Of a stretch of DNA of 64,000 bases, positions 51,418 through 61,972 are shown one piece after another. The notes under the pieces were generated by a model. That model worked only from the letters and a program-made list of their open reading frames with translations, ran no database searches and was not told the DNA's origin. Source of the DNA: Roseovarius pacificus (GTDB lineage Bacteria > Pseudomonadota > Alphaproteobacteria > Rhodobacterales > Rhodobacteraceae); NCBI RefSeq assembly GCF_900142665.1, contig NZ_FRBR01000005.1:1-64000 (forward strand), read 5' to 3'. Both the position numbers and the translations under genes were made by a program. Positions within the stretch are counted from its first letter, which is position 1. Every line of letters begins with the position of its first letter.

Positions 51418-52725
51418 TTAAAGGTTCGGGTACAGCGGGAAGCGCTTGCACAGTTCCGCGACTTCACCTTTGACTTTTTCCTCGACCGCGCTGTTGCCCT
51501 CTTCGCCATTCGCGGCCAGCCCGTCGACCACTTCGACGATCCAGTCGGCGATCTGGCGGAACTCGGCCTCACCGAATCCGCGCGTCGTTCCTGCGGGCGA
51601 ACCCAGACGGATACCGCTGGTGACAGTCGGCTTTTCGGGATCGAACGGCACGCCGTTCTTGTTGCAGGTGATATGCGCCCGGCCAAGTGCTTTCTCGGTG
51701 GCGTTACCCTTGACGCCCTTGGGCCGCAGGTCGACCAGCAGCACATGGGTATCGGTGCCGTGGGTCACGGTATCCAGCCCGCCCTTGATCAACTGATCGC
51801 TCAGCGCCTGCGCGTTCTTCACAACCTGTTGAATATACGACTTGAATTCGGGGCGCAGGGCCTCGCCAAAGGCCACGGCCTTGCCGGCGATCACATGCAT
51901 CAGCGGGCCGCCCTGAATGCCGGGGAAGATGGCCGAGTTGATCTTTTTGGCAATCGCCTCGTCATTGGTCAGGATCATGCCGCCACGCGGGCCGCGCAGG
52001 GTCTTGTGCGTGGTCGTCGTGGCCACATGCGCATGCGGGAAGGGCGAGGGATGTTCGCCCGCAGCGACCAGACCGGCAAAATGCGCCATGTCCACATGCA
52101 GATAAGCCCCGACCATGTCGGCGATCTCGCGCATGCGGGCAAAGTCGATCTGGCGCGGGATGGCCGAACCGCCCGCAATGATCAGCTTGGGGTTATGTTC
52201 CTTGGCCAGCGCTTCGACCTGATCGTAGTCGATCAGGTTGTCCTGCTTGCGCACACCGTATTGCACGGCATTGAACCACTTGCCCGACTGATTGGGCGCA
52301 GCGCCGTGCGTCAGGTGACCACCGGCATCGAGGCTCATGCCCAGGATGGTATCGCCGGGTTTGATCAGCGCGGTGAACACGCCCTGATTGGCCTGGCTGC
52401 CCGAGTTGGGCTGTACGTTGGCGAATGCGCAGTCGAACAGCTTGCAGGCGCGTTCGATGGCAAGATTTTCTGCAATATCAACAAATTGGCAGCCGCCATA
52501 ATACCGCCGGCCGGGATAGCCCTCGGCGTATTTGTTGGTCATTACGCTGCCTTGGGCTTCCATCACGGCGGCCGAGACGATGTTTTCGCTGGCGATCAGT
52601 TCGATCTCGTCGCGTTGGCGGCCAAGTTCCAGGCCGATGGCCTCGGCGATCTCGGGATCGCGTGTGGCAAGGGATTCGGTAAAGAACCCTTCGGAGACAA
52701 AGGGCTGGTTTCCATCATGAGGCAT
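51418..52725 (-). CDS. glyA: Serine hydroxymethyltransferase
   Basis: PLP enzyme of 435 residues converting serine and tetrahydrofolate to glycine and methylene-tetrahydrofolate. The pyridoxal lysine is Lys241 in [15 protein letters not shown]. Other marks are I-E-L-I-A-S-E-N and [14 protein letters not shown]. The ATG at 52725 has GGAG eight bases upstream. The frame continues upstream without support. Confidence 0.96.
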   Translation of the reverse strand: MPHDGNQPFVSEGFFTESLATRDPEIAEAIGLELGRQRDEIELIASENIVSAAVMEAQGSVMTNKYAEGYPGRRYYGGCQFVDIAENLAIERACKLFDCAFANVQPNSGSQANQGVFTALIKPGDTILGMSLDAGGHLTHGAAPNQSGKWFNAVQYGVRKQDNLIDYDQVEALAKEHNPKLIIAGGSAIPRQIDFARMREIADMVGAYLHVDMAHFAGLVAAGEHPSPFPHAHVATTTTHKTLRGPRGGMILTNDEAIAKKINSAIFPGIQGGPLMHVIAGKAVAFGEALRPEFKSYIQQVVKNAQALSDQLIKGGLDTVTHGTDTHVLLVDLRPKGVKGNATEKALGRAHITCNKNGVPFDPEKPTVTSGIRLGSPAGTTRGFGEAEFRQIADWIVEVVDGLAANGEEGNSAVEEKVKGEVAELCKRFPLYPNL

Positions 52726-52896
52726 TGCGGCAACTCCGTCCGTGTGACTTTGATGATTTCCTATCGGAAACTCTGCGGGCTTGGAAGGTTTTAAAGCGAC
52801 AAATGAGCTTGTCGTACCGGCATTACTGGTACAACAGGTGGAAATGTGGTTCGATCCGATCCACAAGACGCGCTTTGGAAACAGGACGGTGCGCTG

Positions 52897-53658
52897 ATGG
52901 ACAGAAAAATCGCCTTTGTCGCCAGCGATGCGCCTTCGGCCCAGACGGCCAGGGCGGCGTTGATCGGGCGCTATGGCAATGTGCCCGAGGACGAGGCCGA
53001 CGTGATCGTGGCGCTTGGCGGGGACGGGTTCATGCTGCAAACTCTGCACGGCACGCAAAATCTGACCGCACCTGTCTACGGCATGAACCGGGGCACTGTC
53101 GGGTTTTTGATGAACGAATATTCCGAAACCGACCTGCGCGAACGGCTGTCCGCCGCCGAGGAAGAGGTGATCAACCCCTTGGCGATGAAGGCGCAAGGCG
53201 CGGATGGCACCATGCACGAGGCCCTGGCGATCAACGAGGTCTCGTTGCTGCGCGCGGGGCCGCAGGCGGCCAAGCTGCGAATTACGATCGACGGGCGTTT
53301 GCGGCTTGAAGAGCTGATTTGCGACGGCGCGCTCGTGTCCACGCCCGCCGGATCGACGGCTTACAACTATTCCGCCCACGGCCCGATCCTGCCCATCGGA
53401 TCGGATGTGCTGGCCCTGACGGCCGTTGCGGCATTCCGCCCGCGCCGCTGGCGCGGGGCGCTGTTGCCGAAAAAGGCTCATGTGCGCTTTGACGTAATCA
53501 ATCCCGAGAAGCGCCCGGTCATGGCCGATGCCGACAGTATCTGGGTGGAAAATGTCCTGTGGGTCGAAATCCGTTCGGAATCCGAAGTGGAGCATCGCAT
53601 CCTGTTCGATCCCGGCCACGGCCTGGAAGAACGCCTGCTGCGCGAACAGTTCGTGTAA
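52897..53658 (+). CDS. nadK: NAD kinase
   Basis: Protein of 253 residues, the short alphaproteobacterial form. The catalytic G-G-D-G lies in [12 protein letters not shown] (39-50), and the NAD-binding [11 protein letters not shown] follows. It phosphorylates NAD with ATP or polyphosphate, supplying NADP. ATG 52897. An in-frame extension to 52846 has no ribosome site. Divergent from glyA. Confidence 0.94.
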   Translation: MDRKIAFVASDAPSAQTARAALIGRYGNVPEDEADVIVALGGDGFMLQTLHGTQNLTAPVYGMNRGTVGFLMNEYSETDLRERLSAAEEEVINPLAMKAQGADGTMHEALAINEVSLLRAGPQAAKLRITIDGRLRLEELICDGALVSTPAGSTAYNYSAHGPILPIGSDVLALTAVAAFRPRRWRGALLPKKAHVRFDVINPEKRPVMADADSIWVENVLWVEIRSESEVEHRILFDPGHGLEERLLREQFV

Positions 53659-53664
53659 GGGTAT

Positions 53665-53708
53665 CCATGTCCGGGGCATGCCAGCGGTATCGCGCGCCCC
53701 GGACATGG
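53665..53708. terminator. Long hairpin between convergent nadK and prpE
   Basis: CCATGTCCGGGG (53665-53676) pairs perfectly over 12 bp with CCCCGGACATGG (53697-53708), loop of 20 bases. It fills the gap between two convergent genes. No T-run. Confidence 0.7.
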
Positions 53709-53715
53709 GTGTGTA

Positions 53716-55608
53716 TCAGGCCTTGGCGTAGCCGATGGTTTGCAACGCGTCCTTGATTTCATCAAGAATCACGGGATCGTCGATGGTGGCGGGCATCTTG
53801 AATTCGGTCCCGTCCGCGATCTTGACCATGATTGCGCGCAGGATCTTGCCCGAACGCGTTTTCGGCAGGCGGTCTACCACGACGGCCAGTTTGAAGGCCG
53901 CCACCGGGCCGATCTGGTCGCGCACCATGGCGACGCATTCCTTGACGATTTCCGCATGGTCGCGGTTCACACCCTTGGTCAGGCACAGGAAGCCAACCGG
54001 TAACTGCCCTTTCAATTCGTCCGATACACCGATCACGGCGCATTCGGCCACGTCGGGATGGGCTGCCAGAACTTCTTCCATGCCGCCGGTGGACAGGCGA
54101 TGGCCTGCGACATTGATCACGTCATCGGTGCGCGCCATGATCCACAGATAGCCGTCTTCGTCCTTCATCCCTGCATCGCCGGTTTCATAATAGCCGGGGA
54201 AGGTGTCCAGATAGGATTTGCGGAACCGGTCCTCGGCGTTCCAGAGCGTCGGCAGGGTGCCGGGGGGCAGGGGGAGTTTCACGGCAATCGCCCCAAGTTC
54301 CCCCGCGGGCATTTCATGACCGGCCTCGTCAAGGATTTGCACGTCATAGCCCGGCATCGCCACGGTCGGTGAACCGGTCTTGACCGGCAGTGCCTCGATC
54401 CCCGCGGGGTTTCCCGCGATGGTCCAGCCGGTTTCGGTTTGCCACCAGTGGTCATAGACAGGGACGCCCATGATATCGCGCGCCCACTCGATGGTGTCGG
54501 GGTCGGCGCGCTCGCCCGCCAGATACAGCGCGCGCAGGCATGAAATGTCGTAATTCTTGATTAGCTCGCCCTTGGGATCGTCGCGCTTGATCGCGCGGAA
54601 CGCCGTGGGAGCGGTGAAAAAGCTGCGCACGTTGTGCTCGGAAATCACGCGCCAGAACGTGCCCGCGTCGGGCGTGCCCACCGGTTTGCCCTCGAACACG
54701 ATGGTGGTGTTGCCGTGGATCAGCGGCGCATAGCAGATGTAGGAATGCCCCACGACCCACCCCACATCCGATGCGGCCCAGAACACGTCGCCCGGATCGA
54801 CATTGTAGATGTTCTTCATCGTCCAGTTCAGGGCCACCAGATGCCCGCCCGTGTGGCGAACGACGCCCTTGGGCGCGCCGGTGGTGCCGGACGTGTACAG
54901 AATATAGGCCGGATGGTTGCCTTCGACGGGAACGCAATCCGCCATCTCGACACCGTATTGGAAGGCGTGCCAGTCCACGTCGCGGCCTTCTTCCAGGTGG
55001 GCGACTTCCTCTTCCCTTTGGAAGATTACGCAGAAATCGGGTTTGTGTGTGGCCTGGTCGATTGCGCCGTCCAGCAGCGGTTTGTAATGTACCACGCGGC
55101 CCGGTTCCAATCCGCAAGAGGCGGCGATGATCGCCTTGGGCTTGGCGTCGTCGATGCGCACGGCCAGTTCGTGCGCAGCGAACCCGCCAAAGACCACCGA
55201 GTGGATCGCCCCGAGCCGTGAGCAGGCCAGCATCGCCTCAAGCGCTTCGGGAACCATCGGCATGTAGATGATGACCCTGTCGCCCTTTTCGATCCCCTTG
55301 GCCCGCAAGGCCCCGGCCAGACGTGCCACGCGCGAGCGCAGTTGGGCGTAACTGATCTTTTGCTTGATGCCGGTGATCGGGCTGTCATGGATGATCGCCG
55401 TGCGCGCGCCATGTCCGGCCTCGACGTGGCGGTCCACGGCGTTATAGCAGGTATTGACCATGCCGTCGGAGAACCACTCGTAAAGATTGTCGCCCTTGTC
55501 GAACAGCGCTTTGCCGGGGGCGGTGTCCCAATCGATTGCCCGGGCCTGTTCCATCCAGAAGCTTTCGGGGTCCTGCTTCCAGCCTTCGTAGATGTCCTCG
55601 TATGCCAT
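53716..55608 (-). CDS. prpE: Propionyl-CoA synthetase
   Basis: AMP-forming ligase of 630 residues, closest in layout to PrpE/Acs. It carries Y-I-L-Y-T-S-G-T-T-G-A-P-K-G-V-V and W-W-Q-T-E-T-G-W in the middle, G-Y-Y-E-T-G-D-A-G and the catalytic lysine region P-K-T-R-S-G-K-I-L. It activates propionate to propionyl-CoA. Candidate short-chain acyl-CoA regulator sites (TTTGCAAA pairs) lie upstream. Strong GGAGGAGG ribosome site. Confidence 0.94.
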   Translation of the reverse strand: MAYEDIYEGWKQDPESFWMEQARAIDWDTAPGKALFDKGDNLYEWFSDGMVNTCYNAVDRHVEAGHGARTAIIHDSPITGIKQKISYAQLRSRVARLAGALRAKGIEKGDRVIIYMPMVPEALEAMLACSRLGAIHSVVFGGFAAHELAVRIDDAKPKAIIAASCGLEPGRVVHYKPLLDGAIDQATHKPDFCVIFQREEEVAHLEEGRDVDWHAFQYGVEMADCVPVEGNHPAYILYTSGTTGAPKGVVRHTGGHLVALNWTMKNIYNVDPGDVFWAASDVGWVVGHSYICYAPLIHGNTTIVFEGKPVGTPDAGTFWRVISEHNVRSFFTAPTAFRAIKRDDPKGELIKNYDISCLRALYLAGERADPDTIEWARDIMGVPVYDHWWQTETGWTIAGNPAGIEALPVKTGSPTVAMPGYDVQILDEAGHEMPAGELGAIAVKLPLPPGTLPTLWNAEDRFRKSYLDTFPGYYETGDAGMKDEDGYLWIMARTDDVINVAGHRLSTGGMEEVLAAHPDVAECAVIGVSDELKGQLPVGFLCLTKGVNRDHAEIVKECVAMVRDQIGPVAAFKLAVVVDRLPKTRSGKILRAIMVKIADGTEFKMPATIDDPVILDEIKDALQTIGYAKA

Positions 55609-55726
55609 GGTATCCTCCTCCGGTCTTGTGCCGTTGTGTTACGGAGGGGATCGGGCTGCGGCAAGAGAGTTGGCGCATTGCAGGACAGATTACCGCAGGA
55701 GATTTGCAGGAAATGGCGAAATTGGC

Positions 55727-55743
55727 TTGCAAATTTTTGCAAA
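55727..55743. promoter_or_regulatory. ScfR/PccR-type operator, site A
   Basis: TTGCAAATTTTTGCAAA: two TTTGCAAA-like boxes (the first one short of consensus by a base) in tandem, 119 bases upstream of prpE. PccR of Rhodobacter sphaeroides, a short-chain acyl-CoA regulator, binds TTTGCAAA motifs upstream of propionyl-CoA genes. Confidence 0.72.
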
Positions 55744-55783
55744 CCCCTAGGTGTGAGGGGCTTTTTTGGAAAAGTGAGCGAGT

Positions 55784-55799
55784 TTTGCAAATCTGCAAA
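55784..55799. promoter_or_regulatory. ScfR/PccR-type operator, site B
   Basis: TTTGCAAATCTGCAAA: one perfect and one 7-of-8 box directly joined, 176 bases upstream of prpE and 60 bases after the maeB stop. Same motif as site A. Confidence 0.68.
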
Positions 55800-55858
55800 T
55801 CGCCTCGCTGCAAAGTCACGTTATTGCGCCCGAACCAGATTCGCCATGTTTTGTCGAC

Positions 55859-58138
55859 TCACCCGTAATGGGCAACAGGAGTTCCCGCGATGGCTGCCAT
55901 GTTCAGCAAGCCGCGTGCGGTGATGCCCTGATTGACCACATGGGCGCGGTTGCCCATTCCCATCAGGATCGGACCCACTTCCAGCCCGCCGGCCTTCATC
56001 TTGAGGATGTTCCGCACGCCCGAGGCCGCATCGGCATGGGCAAAGATCAGGATATTGGCCGCCCCCTGCATGCGGTTGTCGGGCAAAAGCCGCGCGCGCA
56101 AATCGGGGTCGAGCGCCGTATCGACATTCATTTCTCCTTCGTAGGCAAAATCGCGCGCTTTGCTATCGAGGATTTCCAAGGCGGCCCGAAGCCGTTTCCC
56201 CGATCCTTCGGCCTGATTGCCGAATTGCGATTGCGAACAGAAAGCGACGTTGGGTTCGATCCCGAACCGGCGCACGTGACGGGCCGCGCCGATGGCGACC
56301 TCGGCCAGCTGTTCGGGCGTGGGCAGAGAATGCACATGTGTATCTGCAATGAACAGGGGCCCATCTTCGAGGATCATCAAGGACAGCGCGCCATGCGGAC
56401 GGTATTCGTGATTGCCCAGAACCTGCGTGACATAGTTCAGGTGCCAGCGGTATTCGCCGAATGTCCCGCAGATCAGGCTGTCGGCCTCGTCTCGATGCAC
56501 CATCACTGCGCCAATCGCGGTACTGTTGGTGCGCATGATAGCCTTGGCCAGATCAGGCGTGACCCCGCGGCGCTTCATCAGGTCGTGATAGCTGCCCCAG
56601 TAATCGCGATAACGCGGGTCGTCCTCGGGGTTCACCACGTTGAAATCGCGACCGGGCCGGATTTCCAGCCCCAGGCGTTCGCAGCGGCGGTCGATCACCG
56701 AAGGTCGTCCGATCAGGATAGGGTGTTCGGTGGTTTCCTCCAGAATGGCCTGCGCGGCGCGCAGTACGCGCTCGTCTTCGCCTTCGGCAAAGACGATCCG
56801 GCGCGAGGCTGTCGCGGCGGCCTCGAACACCGGGCGCATCAGCAGGGCGGATTTGAAAACGCTGGCGTCCAGGTTGCCCTTGTAGGCATGCAGGTCTTTT
56901 ATCGGGCGCGTGGCAACGCCCGACTCCATAGCGGCACGGGCAACGGCGGTCGAGACGATGCCCGACAGGCGCGGATCGAACGGTTTGGGGATCAGGTAAT
57001 CGGCCCCGAAATTCAACTGTTCGCCCTGATAGGCCGCAGCAGCCTCGGCGCTGGTGGTGGCGCGCGCCAGCTCGGCGATGCCGTCCACACAGGCGATCTG
57101 CATGGCGTCGTTGATTTCCGTCGCTCCCACATCCAGCGCGCCCCGAAAGATGAAGGGAAAGCACAACACGTTGTTCACCTGATTGGGAAAATCGCTGCGC
57201 CCGGTGGCAATGATGGCGTTGGGGGCGGCGTTGCGCGCCTCGTCGGGCATGATCTCTGGGGTGGGATTCGCCAGGGCGAAAACGATGGGCCGGTCGGTCA
57301 TCTTTTTCACATGCCCCGGCTTCAGAACATTGGGGCCTGACAGGCCAAGGAACATGTCCGCGCCTTCGATCACATCGTCGAGTGTGCGCAGGGTCGTGTC
57401 CTGTGCGAATGCCTCTTTCTGCGGGTTCATGTCCTCGGTGCGGCCCTTGTAGACCAGCCCGTGAATGTCGCACAGCCAGATGTTTTTGCGTTTGACGCCC
57501 AGTTTTAACAGCAGGTTCAGGCAGGCAATACCCGCCGCCCCGCCGCCTGTGCTGACGATCTTGATATCCTCGAATTTCTTCCCTGCCACATGCAGCGCAT
57601 TGGTGGCGGCCGCACCCACCACGATGGCCGTGCCGTGCTGATCGTCGTGAAAGACGGGAATATCCATGCGTTCACGGCAAAGTTTTTCGACGATGAAGCA
57701 GTCGGGGGCCTTGATGTCTTCCAGATTGATCGCGCCAAAGGTCGGTCCGAGGGCGCAGACGATATCGGCCAGCTTCTCGGGGTCTTTTTCGTCCACTTCC
57801 AGATCGAAACAGTCGATATCGGCGAATTTCTTGAACAGAACCGCCTTGCCTTCCATCACCGGTTTGGAGGCCAGCGCGCCGATATTTCCCAGCCCGAGCA
57901 CCGCCGATCCGTTGGTGACCACGGCCACAAGATTGCTGCGCGCGGTATAGCGGCTGGCGTTTGCGGCGTCGTCCTTGATTTCGAGGCAGGCCTCGGCCAC
58001 GCCGGGGGAATAGGCCCGCGCCAGATCGCGACCGTTGGCCAGCGGCTTGGTGGCGCGGATTTCCAGTTTGCCAGGTTTGGGATACTCATGGTAGGTCAGT
58101 GCCGCCTGACGCAGGCTGTCCTTGTGGCTGTCGGTCAT
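55859..58138 (-). CDS. maeB: NADP-dependent malic enzyme with C-terminal phosphotransacetylase-like domain
   Basis: Protein of 759 residues. The N-terminal malic enzyme (about 1-430) has [22 protein letters not shown] and D-D-Q-H-G-T-A-I-V, and an NADP-binding [10 protein letters not shown]. From about residue 440 comes a phosphotransacetylase-like domain, which in this family regulates rather than catalyses. It decarboxylates malate to pyruvate, yielding NADPH. The ATG at 58138 has GGGAGGA. An 18-bp dyad lies 23 bases upstream. Confidence 0.95.
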   Translation of the reverse strand: MTDSHKDSLRQAALTYHEYPKPGKLEIRATKPLANGRDLARAYSPGVAEACLEIKDDAANASRYTARSNLVAVVTNGSAVLGLGNIGALASKPVMEGKAVLFKKFADIDCFDLEVDEKDPEKLADIVCALGPTFGAINLEDIKAPDCFIVEKLCRERMDIPVFHDDQHGTAIVVGAAATNALHVAGKKFEDIKIVSTGGGAAGIACLNLLLKLGVKRKNIWLCDIHGLVYKGRTEDMNPQKEAFAQDTTLRTLDDVIEGADMFLGLSGPNVLKPGHVKKMTDRPIVFALANPTPEIMPDEARNAAPNAIIATGRSDFPNQVNNVLCFPFIFRGALDVGATEINDAMQIACVDGIAELARATTSAEAAAAYQGEQLNFGADYLIPKPFDPRLSGIVSTAVARAAMESGVATRPIKDLHAYKGNLDASVFKSALLMRPVFEAAATASRRIVFAEGEDERVLRAAQAILEETTEHPILIGRPSVIDRRCERLGLEIRPGRDFNVVNPEDDPRYRDYWGSYHDLMKRRGVTPDLAKAIMRTNSTAIGAVMVHRDEADSLICGTFGEYRWHLNYVTQVLGNHEYRPHGALSLMILEDGPLFIADTHVHSLPTPEQLAEVAIGAARHVRRFGIEPNVAFCSQSQFGNQAEGSGKRLRAALEILDSKARDFAYEGEMNVDTALDPDLRARLLPDNRMQGAANILIFAHADAASGVRNILKMKAGGLEVGPILMGMGNRAHVVNQGITARGLLNMAAIAGTPVAHYG

Positions 58139-58160
58139 GGAAATCCTCCCTCGCAGCATT

Positions 58161-58178
58161 TAGTTTAGTGTTAAACTA
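58161..58178. promoter_or_regulatory. Operator-like dyad upstream of maeB
   Basis: TAGTTTAGTGTTAAACTA is a 7-bp inverted repeat with a 4-base centre. It overlaps a weak -10 candidate (AACACT on the minus strand) behind TTGCGC, which is where a repressor would block transcription. Confidence 0.6.
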
Positions 58179-58299
58179 TTTTTTGGCGTGCGCAATCCCG
58201 CCTGCGTAGTGATACATGGACAACTTGCATCCTGCGATCGTCAGACGCAATGTTAAACCCGGTTTGCGGTCTCGCCGCGGATGAAGCAGGGAACAGCCA

Positions 58300-58692
58300 A
58301 TGACATTGATCGAGCATGCCCGCGCTGTGCGTGACAATGCCCATGCCCCGTATTCGGGGTTCAAGGTTGGGGCGGCGGTGCGTGCTGCCTCGGGGGAAAT
58401 CTATGTCGGGTGCAATGTCGAAAACGCATCCTATCCCGAGGGCACCTGTGCCGAGGCGGGAGCCGTTGCCGCCATGGTTGCCGCGGGAGAAACGGTGCTG
58501 ACCGAAGTGGCAATCATTGCGGACAGCCCCGAACCCGTCCGGCCTTGCGGTGGCTGCCGCCAGCGACTGGCGGAATTCGGAAATCCGGATTTACCGGTGA
58601 TCATGGCAGCGGTGAACGGTCGGCAGATTACCGCGACGCTGGAAGAGCTGCTGCCCGGCGCCTTCGCCTCGACCAGCTTGCCGCGGGGCTGA
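58300..58692 (+). CDS. cdd: Cytidine deaminase
   Basis: Protein of 130 residues. The zinc site is C-A-E-A (from G-T-C-A-E-A-G-A-V-A) together with P-C-G-G-C-R-Q. The start A-P-Y-S-G-F-K-V-G-A-A-V is typical. It turns cytidine or deoxycytidine into uridine forms. It is first in the salvage operon cdd-deoA-deoB-upp. AGGGA ribosome site. Confidence 0.95.
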   Translation: MTLIEHARAVRDNAHAPYSGFKVGAAVRAASGEIYVGCNVENASYPEGTCAEAGAVAAMVAAGETVLTEVAIIADSPEPVRPCGGCRQRLAEFGNPDLPVIMAAVNGRQITATLEELLPGAFASTSLPRG

Positions 58693-58695
58693 GAG

Positions 58696-60000
58696 ATGGA
58701 CGCGCGCACGATCATCGCCAGGGTCCGTGATCGCCATACACCTGCGCCGGACGAATTGACATGGTTCGCTCGGGGATTGGCCGATGGTCATGTCAGCGAT
58801 GCACAGGCCGGGGCCTTTGCCATGGCGGTTTTGCTGAACGGTTTGGGAGAAGAGGGGCGTGTCGCGCTGACACTGGCCATGCGCGACAGCGGAACGGTTC
58901 TGCACTGGGAGTGCGACGGCCCGGTGATCGACAAGCATTCGACGGGCGGAGTGGGCGATTGCGTCAGTTTGGTGCTGGCTCCCGCCCTTGCCGCCTGCGG
59001 GGCTTTCGTGCCGATGATCTCGGGCCGGGGGTTAGGGCATACCGGCGGTACGCTCGACAAGATGGAAGCAATTCCAGGGATCACGGTCGATCTGGACGAG
59101 GCGCGTTTTCGGCATGTGGTTTCGCAGGCGGGCTGCGCGATTGTCAGCGCCAGTGCCCATATGGCCCCGGCGGACCGGCGGCTTTACGCGGTGCGCGATG
59201 TGACGGCGACGGTGGAAAGCCTTGATCTGATCACCGCTTCGATCCTGTCCAAGAAACTGGCGGCAGGGCTGCAAGGGCTTGTTCTGGATGTCAAAACAGG
59301 CTCGGGCGCGTTCATGAAGCACACGCAGGATGCGCGGGCATTGGCCGCGGCGCTGGTGGATGTGGCCAATGCCGCCGGATGCAGGACAAGCGCCATGATC
59401 ACCGATATGAACCAACCATTGGCCCCGGCGCTTGGCAATGCGCTTGAGGTGTCCGAGGCGATGCGCGTGTTGACGGGGCAGGCGGCTGGCCCGCTCGCCG
59501 ATCTCAGCATCGAACTTGGCGGTCAGGCGTTGTTTCTGGGCGAGGCGGTTGCAACGGAGGAGGAGGGGAGGGCCCGGATTGCTTCGGTTCTTTCCGACGG
59601 TCGCGCTGCTGAACGTTTTGGCCGGATGGTGGCGGCCATGGATGGGCCCACGCGCTTTGTCGAAGACTGGGCACGCTTGTTGCCCGAGGCCACGGTGATC
59701 CGCGATCTGCCCGCCCCGCGTGCCGGGTATGTCGCTGCGATGGATGGAGAAGCTATGGGGCTGGCGGTGATCGGTCTCGGTGGCGGACGGCAGGTTGAAA
59801 GTGACCGTGTCGATCCTGCTGTCGGGTTGGACAAGGTCGTGCCGCTCGGAACGCAGGTTGCCGGGGGCGAGCCGTTGCTGCGCATCCATGCCGCCCGCCC
59901 CGAGCAGGCCGACAGGGTCGCTGAGCGCTTGATGGCGGCGATTACGATCACCGATGAAAAACCCGAAACGCGATCACTGATCCACGAAAGGCTGGGCTGA
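58696..60000 (+). CDS. deoA: Thymidine phosphorylase
   Basis: Protein of 434 residues cleaving thymidine or deoxyuridine with phosphate. Motifs: D-K-H-S-T-G-G-V-G-D (phosphate) and G-H-T-G-G-T-L-D-K-M-E-A-I-P-G (the family signature). It is encoded 3 bases after cdd and overlaps deoB by one base (TGATG), so it is in one operon. Confidence 0.95.
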   Translation: MDARTIIARVRDRHTPAPDELTWFARGLADGHVSDAQAGAFAMAVLLNGLGEEGRVALTLAMRDSGTVLHWECDGPVIDKHSTGGVGDCVSLVLAPALAACGAFVPMISGRGLGHTGGTLDKMEAIPGITVDLDEARFRHVVSQAGCAIVSASAHMAPADRRLYAVRDVTATVESLDLITASILSKKLAAGLQGLVLDVKTGSGAFMKHTQDARALAAALVDVANAAGCRTSAMITDMNQPLAPALGNALEVSEAMRVLTGQAAGPLADLSIELGGQALFLGEAVATEEEGRARIASVLSDGRAAERFGRMVAAMDGPTRFVEDWARLLPEATVIRDLPAPRAGYVAAMDGEAMGLAVIGLGGGRQVESDRVDPAVGLDKVVPLGTQVAGGEPLLRIHAARPEQADRVAERLMAAITITDEKPETRSLIHERLG

Positions 60001-61193
60001 TGCCTCGCGCGTTTCTGGTTGTGATGGATTCAGTTGGCATCGGCGGGGCGCCGGATGCCGGGGAGTTTTTCAATAGCGAAAAACCCGATACCGGCGCGAA
60101 TACCGTGGGTCATATCGCACAATCCTGTCCGCATGGGTTGCATATGCCGGTTTTGGACGGGCTGGGGCTGGGGGCGGCAATCAGGTTGGCCTCGGGGCTC
60201 GATGCGCCGGGGCTTGGGAGCATACCGCAGGGCTTGTGGGGATGTGCCACCGAGGTCTCGCAGGGCAAGGACACGCCCTCGGGGCATTGGGAACTGGCGG
60301 GGGTGCCCGTGCCTTGGGAGTGGCATTATTTTCCCGATACGATACCGGCCTTTCCCGACGATCTGGTCAGGGCAGTCATGCAGGCCGCCGGTGTGGCGGG
60401 TATCCTTGGCAATTGCCATGCCTCGGGCACCGAGATCATCGCACGGCTTGGCCCCGAGCATCTGCGCAGCGGCTGGCCGATCTGCTATACCTCGGCTGAC
60501 AGCGTGTTCCAGATCGCGGCGCATGAACAGGTTTTCGGGCTGGAGCGTCTTCTGCACCTCTGTCGCACGGTTGCGCCGGTTCTGCACCGGATGCGGGTGG
60601 GCCGCGTGATTGCCCGGCCCTTTACCGGAGACGCCGAAAGCGGTTTTGTCCGCACCGCCAACCGCCGGGATTTCGCCGTCCCTCCGCCCGTCCCGACCTT
60701 GTGCGACTGGGTGCAGGATGCCGGGCGCAGGGTGCATGCCATTGGAAAGATTGGCGATATTTTCTCGATGCAGGGAATTGACGATGTTGCAAAGGGCTCG
60801 GATGCCGAGCTTATGGAGCATCTGTTCAGGGCGGTGGACCATGCCGAGGAGGGCAGCCTGACCTTCGCCAATTTTGTCGAGTTCGACAGCCTTTATGGCC
60901 ATCGCCGGGATGTCGAAGGCTATGCAAAGGCTCTGGAGTGGTTCGATCGCCAGATCGGTGCGCTCTTGCCGCGTTTGAGGAAAGACGACCTGTTGCTGCT
61001 GACGGCCGATCACGGCAACGATCCCACATGGCCGGGTACGGATCACACGCGCGAACGCGTTCCGGTTCTGGTGGCCGGATATGGTGCGGGCGAGATCGGA
61101 AAGGTGCGCTTTGCCGATGTCGGGGCCAGTGTTGCGGCGCATCTGGGGGTGCCCGCACAAGGGCCAGGACGCAGTTTCCTGCCGGTGCGGTAA
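60000..61193 (+). CDS. deoB: Phosphopentomutase
   Basis: Protein of 397 residues that moves phosphate between C1 and C5 of (deoxy)ribose. Alkaline-phosphatase-like metal sites: V-V-M-D-S-V-G-I-G with Asp near the N-terminus and T-A-D-H-G-N-D-P-T-W near the C-terminus. The T-P-S-G-H-W-E phosphorylation loop (Thr) is intact. Coupled to deoA by a one-base overlap. Confidence 0.96.
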   Translation: MPRAFLVVMDSVGIGGAPDAGEFFNSEKPDTGANTVGHIAQSCPHGLHMPVLDGLGLGAAIRLASGLDAPGLGSIPQGLWGCATEVSQGKDTPSGHWELAGVPVPWEWHYFPDTIPAFPDDLVRAVMQAAGVAGILGNCHASGTEIIARLGPEHLRSGWPICYTSADSVFQIAAHEQVFGLERLLHLCRTVAPVLHRMRVGRVIARPFTGDAESGFVRTANRRDFAVPPPVPTLCDWVQDAGRRVHAIGKIGDIFSMQGIDDVAKGSDAELMEHLFRAVDHAEEGSLTFANFVEFDSLYGHRRDVEGYAKALEWFDRQIGALLPRLRKDDLLLLTADHGNDPTWPGTDHTRERVPVLVAGYGAGEIGKVRFADVGASVAAHLGVPAQGPGRSFLPVR

Positions 61194-61273
61194 GGCGTAT
61201 GACCGTTGCCCTTGCGCCCGCTTTCTGAGATGACAGGACAGGAACGCAGCACGCGCCAGAAAGGTACCCGCCG

Positions 61274-61906
61274 ATGAAACAGCATCTGACCGTCGTCACC
61301 CATCCGCTTGTGCAGCACAAGCTGACCATCATGCGAGAAAAGGCGACGTCGACGGCGGTGTTTCGTCAGCTTCTGCGCGAGATCAGTCAGTTGCTCGCAT
61401 ATGAGGTCACCTACGAGCTGGAAATGACCACGCGCCGCATCGACACCCCGTTGCAGGAAATGGATGCGCCTGTTCTGGCCGGGCGCAAACTGGCGCTGAT
61501 CTCGATCCTGCGGGCGGGGAACGGGCTGTTGGACGGCATGCTGGAACTGATCCCCTCGGCGCGGGTCGGGTTTGTGGGACTTTATCGGGATGAGAAAACG
61601 CTCAAACCCGTGCAATATTACTACAAGGTGCCGGAGCATCTGGACGAGCGCATGGTGATTGTCGTCGATCCGATGCTGGCCACGGGCAATTCTTCGGCCG
61701 CGGCGATCGATCTGCTCAAGCAATCGGGGGCGAAACATATCCGCTTTCTGTGTCTTCTGGCCGCGCCCGAAGGAGTTGCGCGGATGAAGGAGGCGCATCC
61801 CGATGTCCCCATTGTCACGGCCGCCCTGGATGAGCGTCTGAACGAGCATGGATATATCGTGCCGGGACTAGGGGATGCGGGTGATCGCATGTATGGCACT
61901 AAATAA
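61274..61906 (+). CDS. upp: Uracil phosphoribosyltransferase
   Basis: Protein of 210 residues converting uracil and PRPP to UMP. It has [11 protein letters not shown] at the start, the PRPP site [11 protein letters not shown], and the C-terminal [12 protein letters not shown] that binds uracil. Last gene of the salvage operon, 80 bases after deoB. Confidence 0.97.
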   Translation: MKQHLTVVTHPLVQHKLTIMREKATSTAVFRQLLREISQLLAYEVTYELEMTTRRIDTPLQEMDAPVLAGRKLALISILRAGNGLLDGMLELIPSARVGFVGLYRDEKTLKPVQYYYKVPEHLDERMVIVVDPMLATGNSSAAAIDLLKQSGAKHIRFLCLLAAPEGVARMKEAHPDVPIVTAALDERLNEHGYIVPGLGDAGDRMYGTK

Positions 61907-61945
61907 GCGATAAACTGTTTACTCGCTGGCACAAATCAGGCACTC

Positions 61946-61969
61946 TGCCCCCGACTGTCTCAGGGGGCA
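61946..61969 (+). promoter_or_regulatory. Hairpin covering the ribosome site of the SPOR gene
   Basis: TGCCCCC (61946-61952) pairs with GGGGGCA (61963-61969). The 3' arm is the AGGGGG ribosome site of the gene starting at 61973, so folding would hide it. It could also be a T-less terminator of the upp operon. Confidence 0.6.
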
Positions 61970-61972
61970 AGT

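Noticed and set aside
55744-55772. CCCCT-N7-AGGGG followed by six T residues on the plus strand, terminator-like
   Set aside because: No rightward gene ends here. The 5-bp stem is weak, and its position between two TTTGCAAA sites is better explained as part of the promoter region.
58255-58265. AAACCCGGTTT palindrome upstream of cdd
   Set aside because: Only 5 bp per arm and not supported by a second copy. Likely chance in GC-rich DNA.
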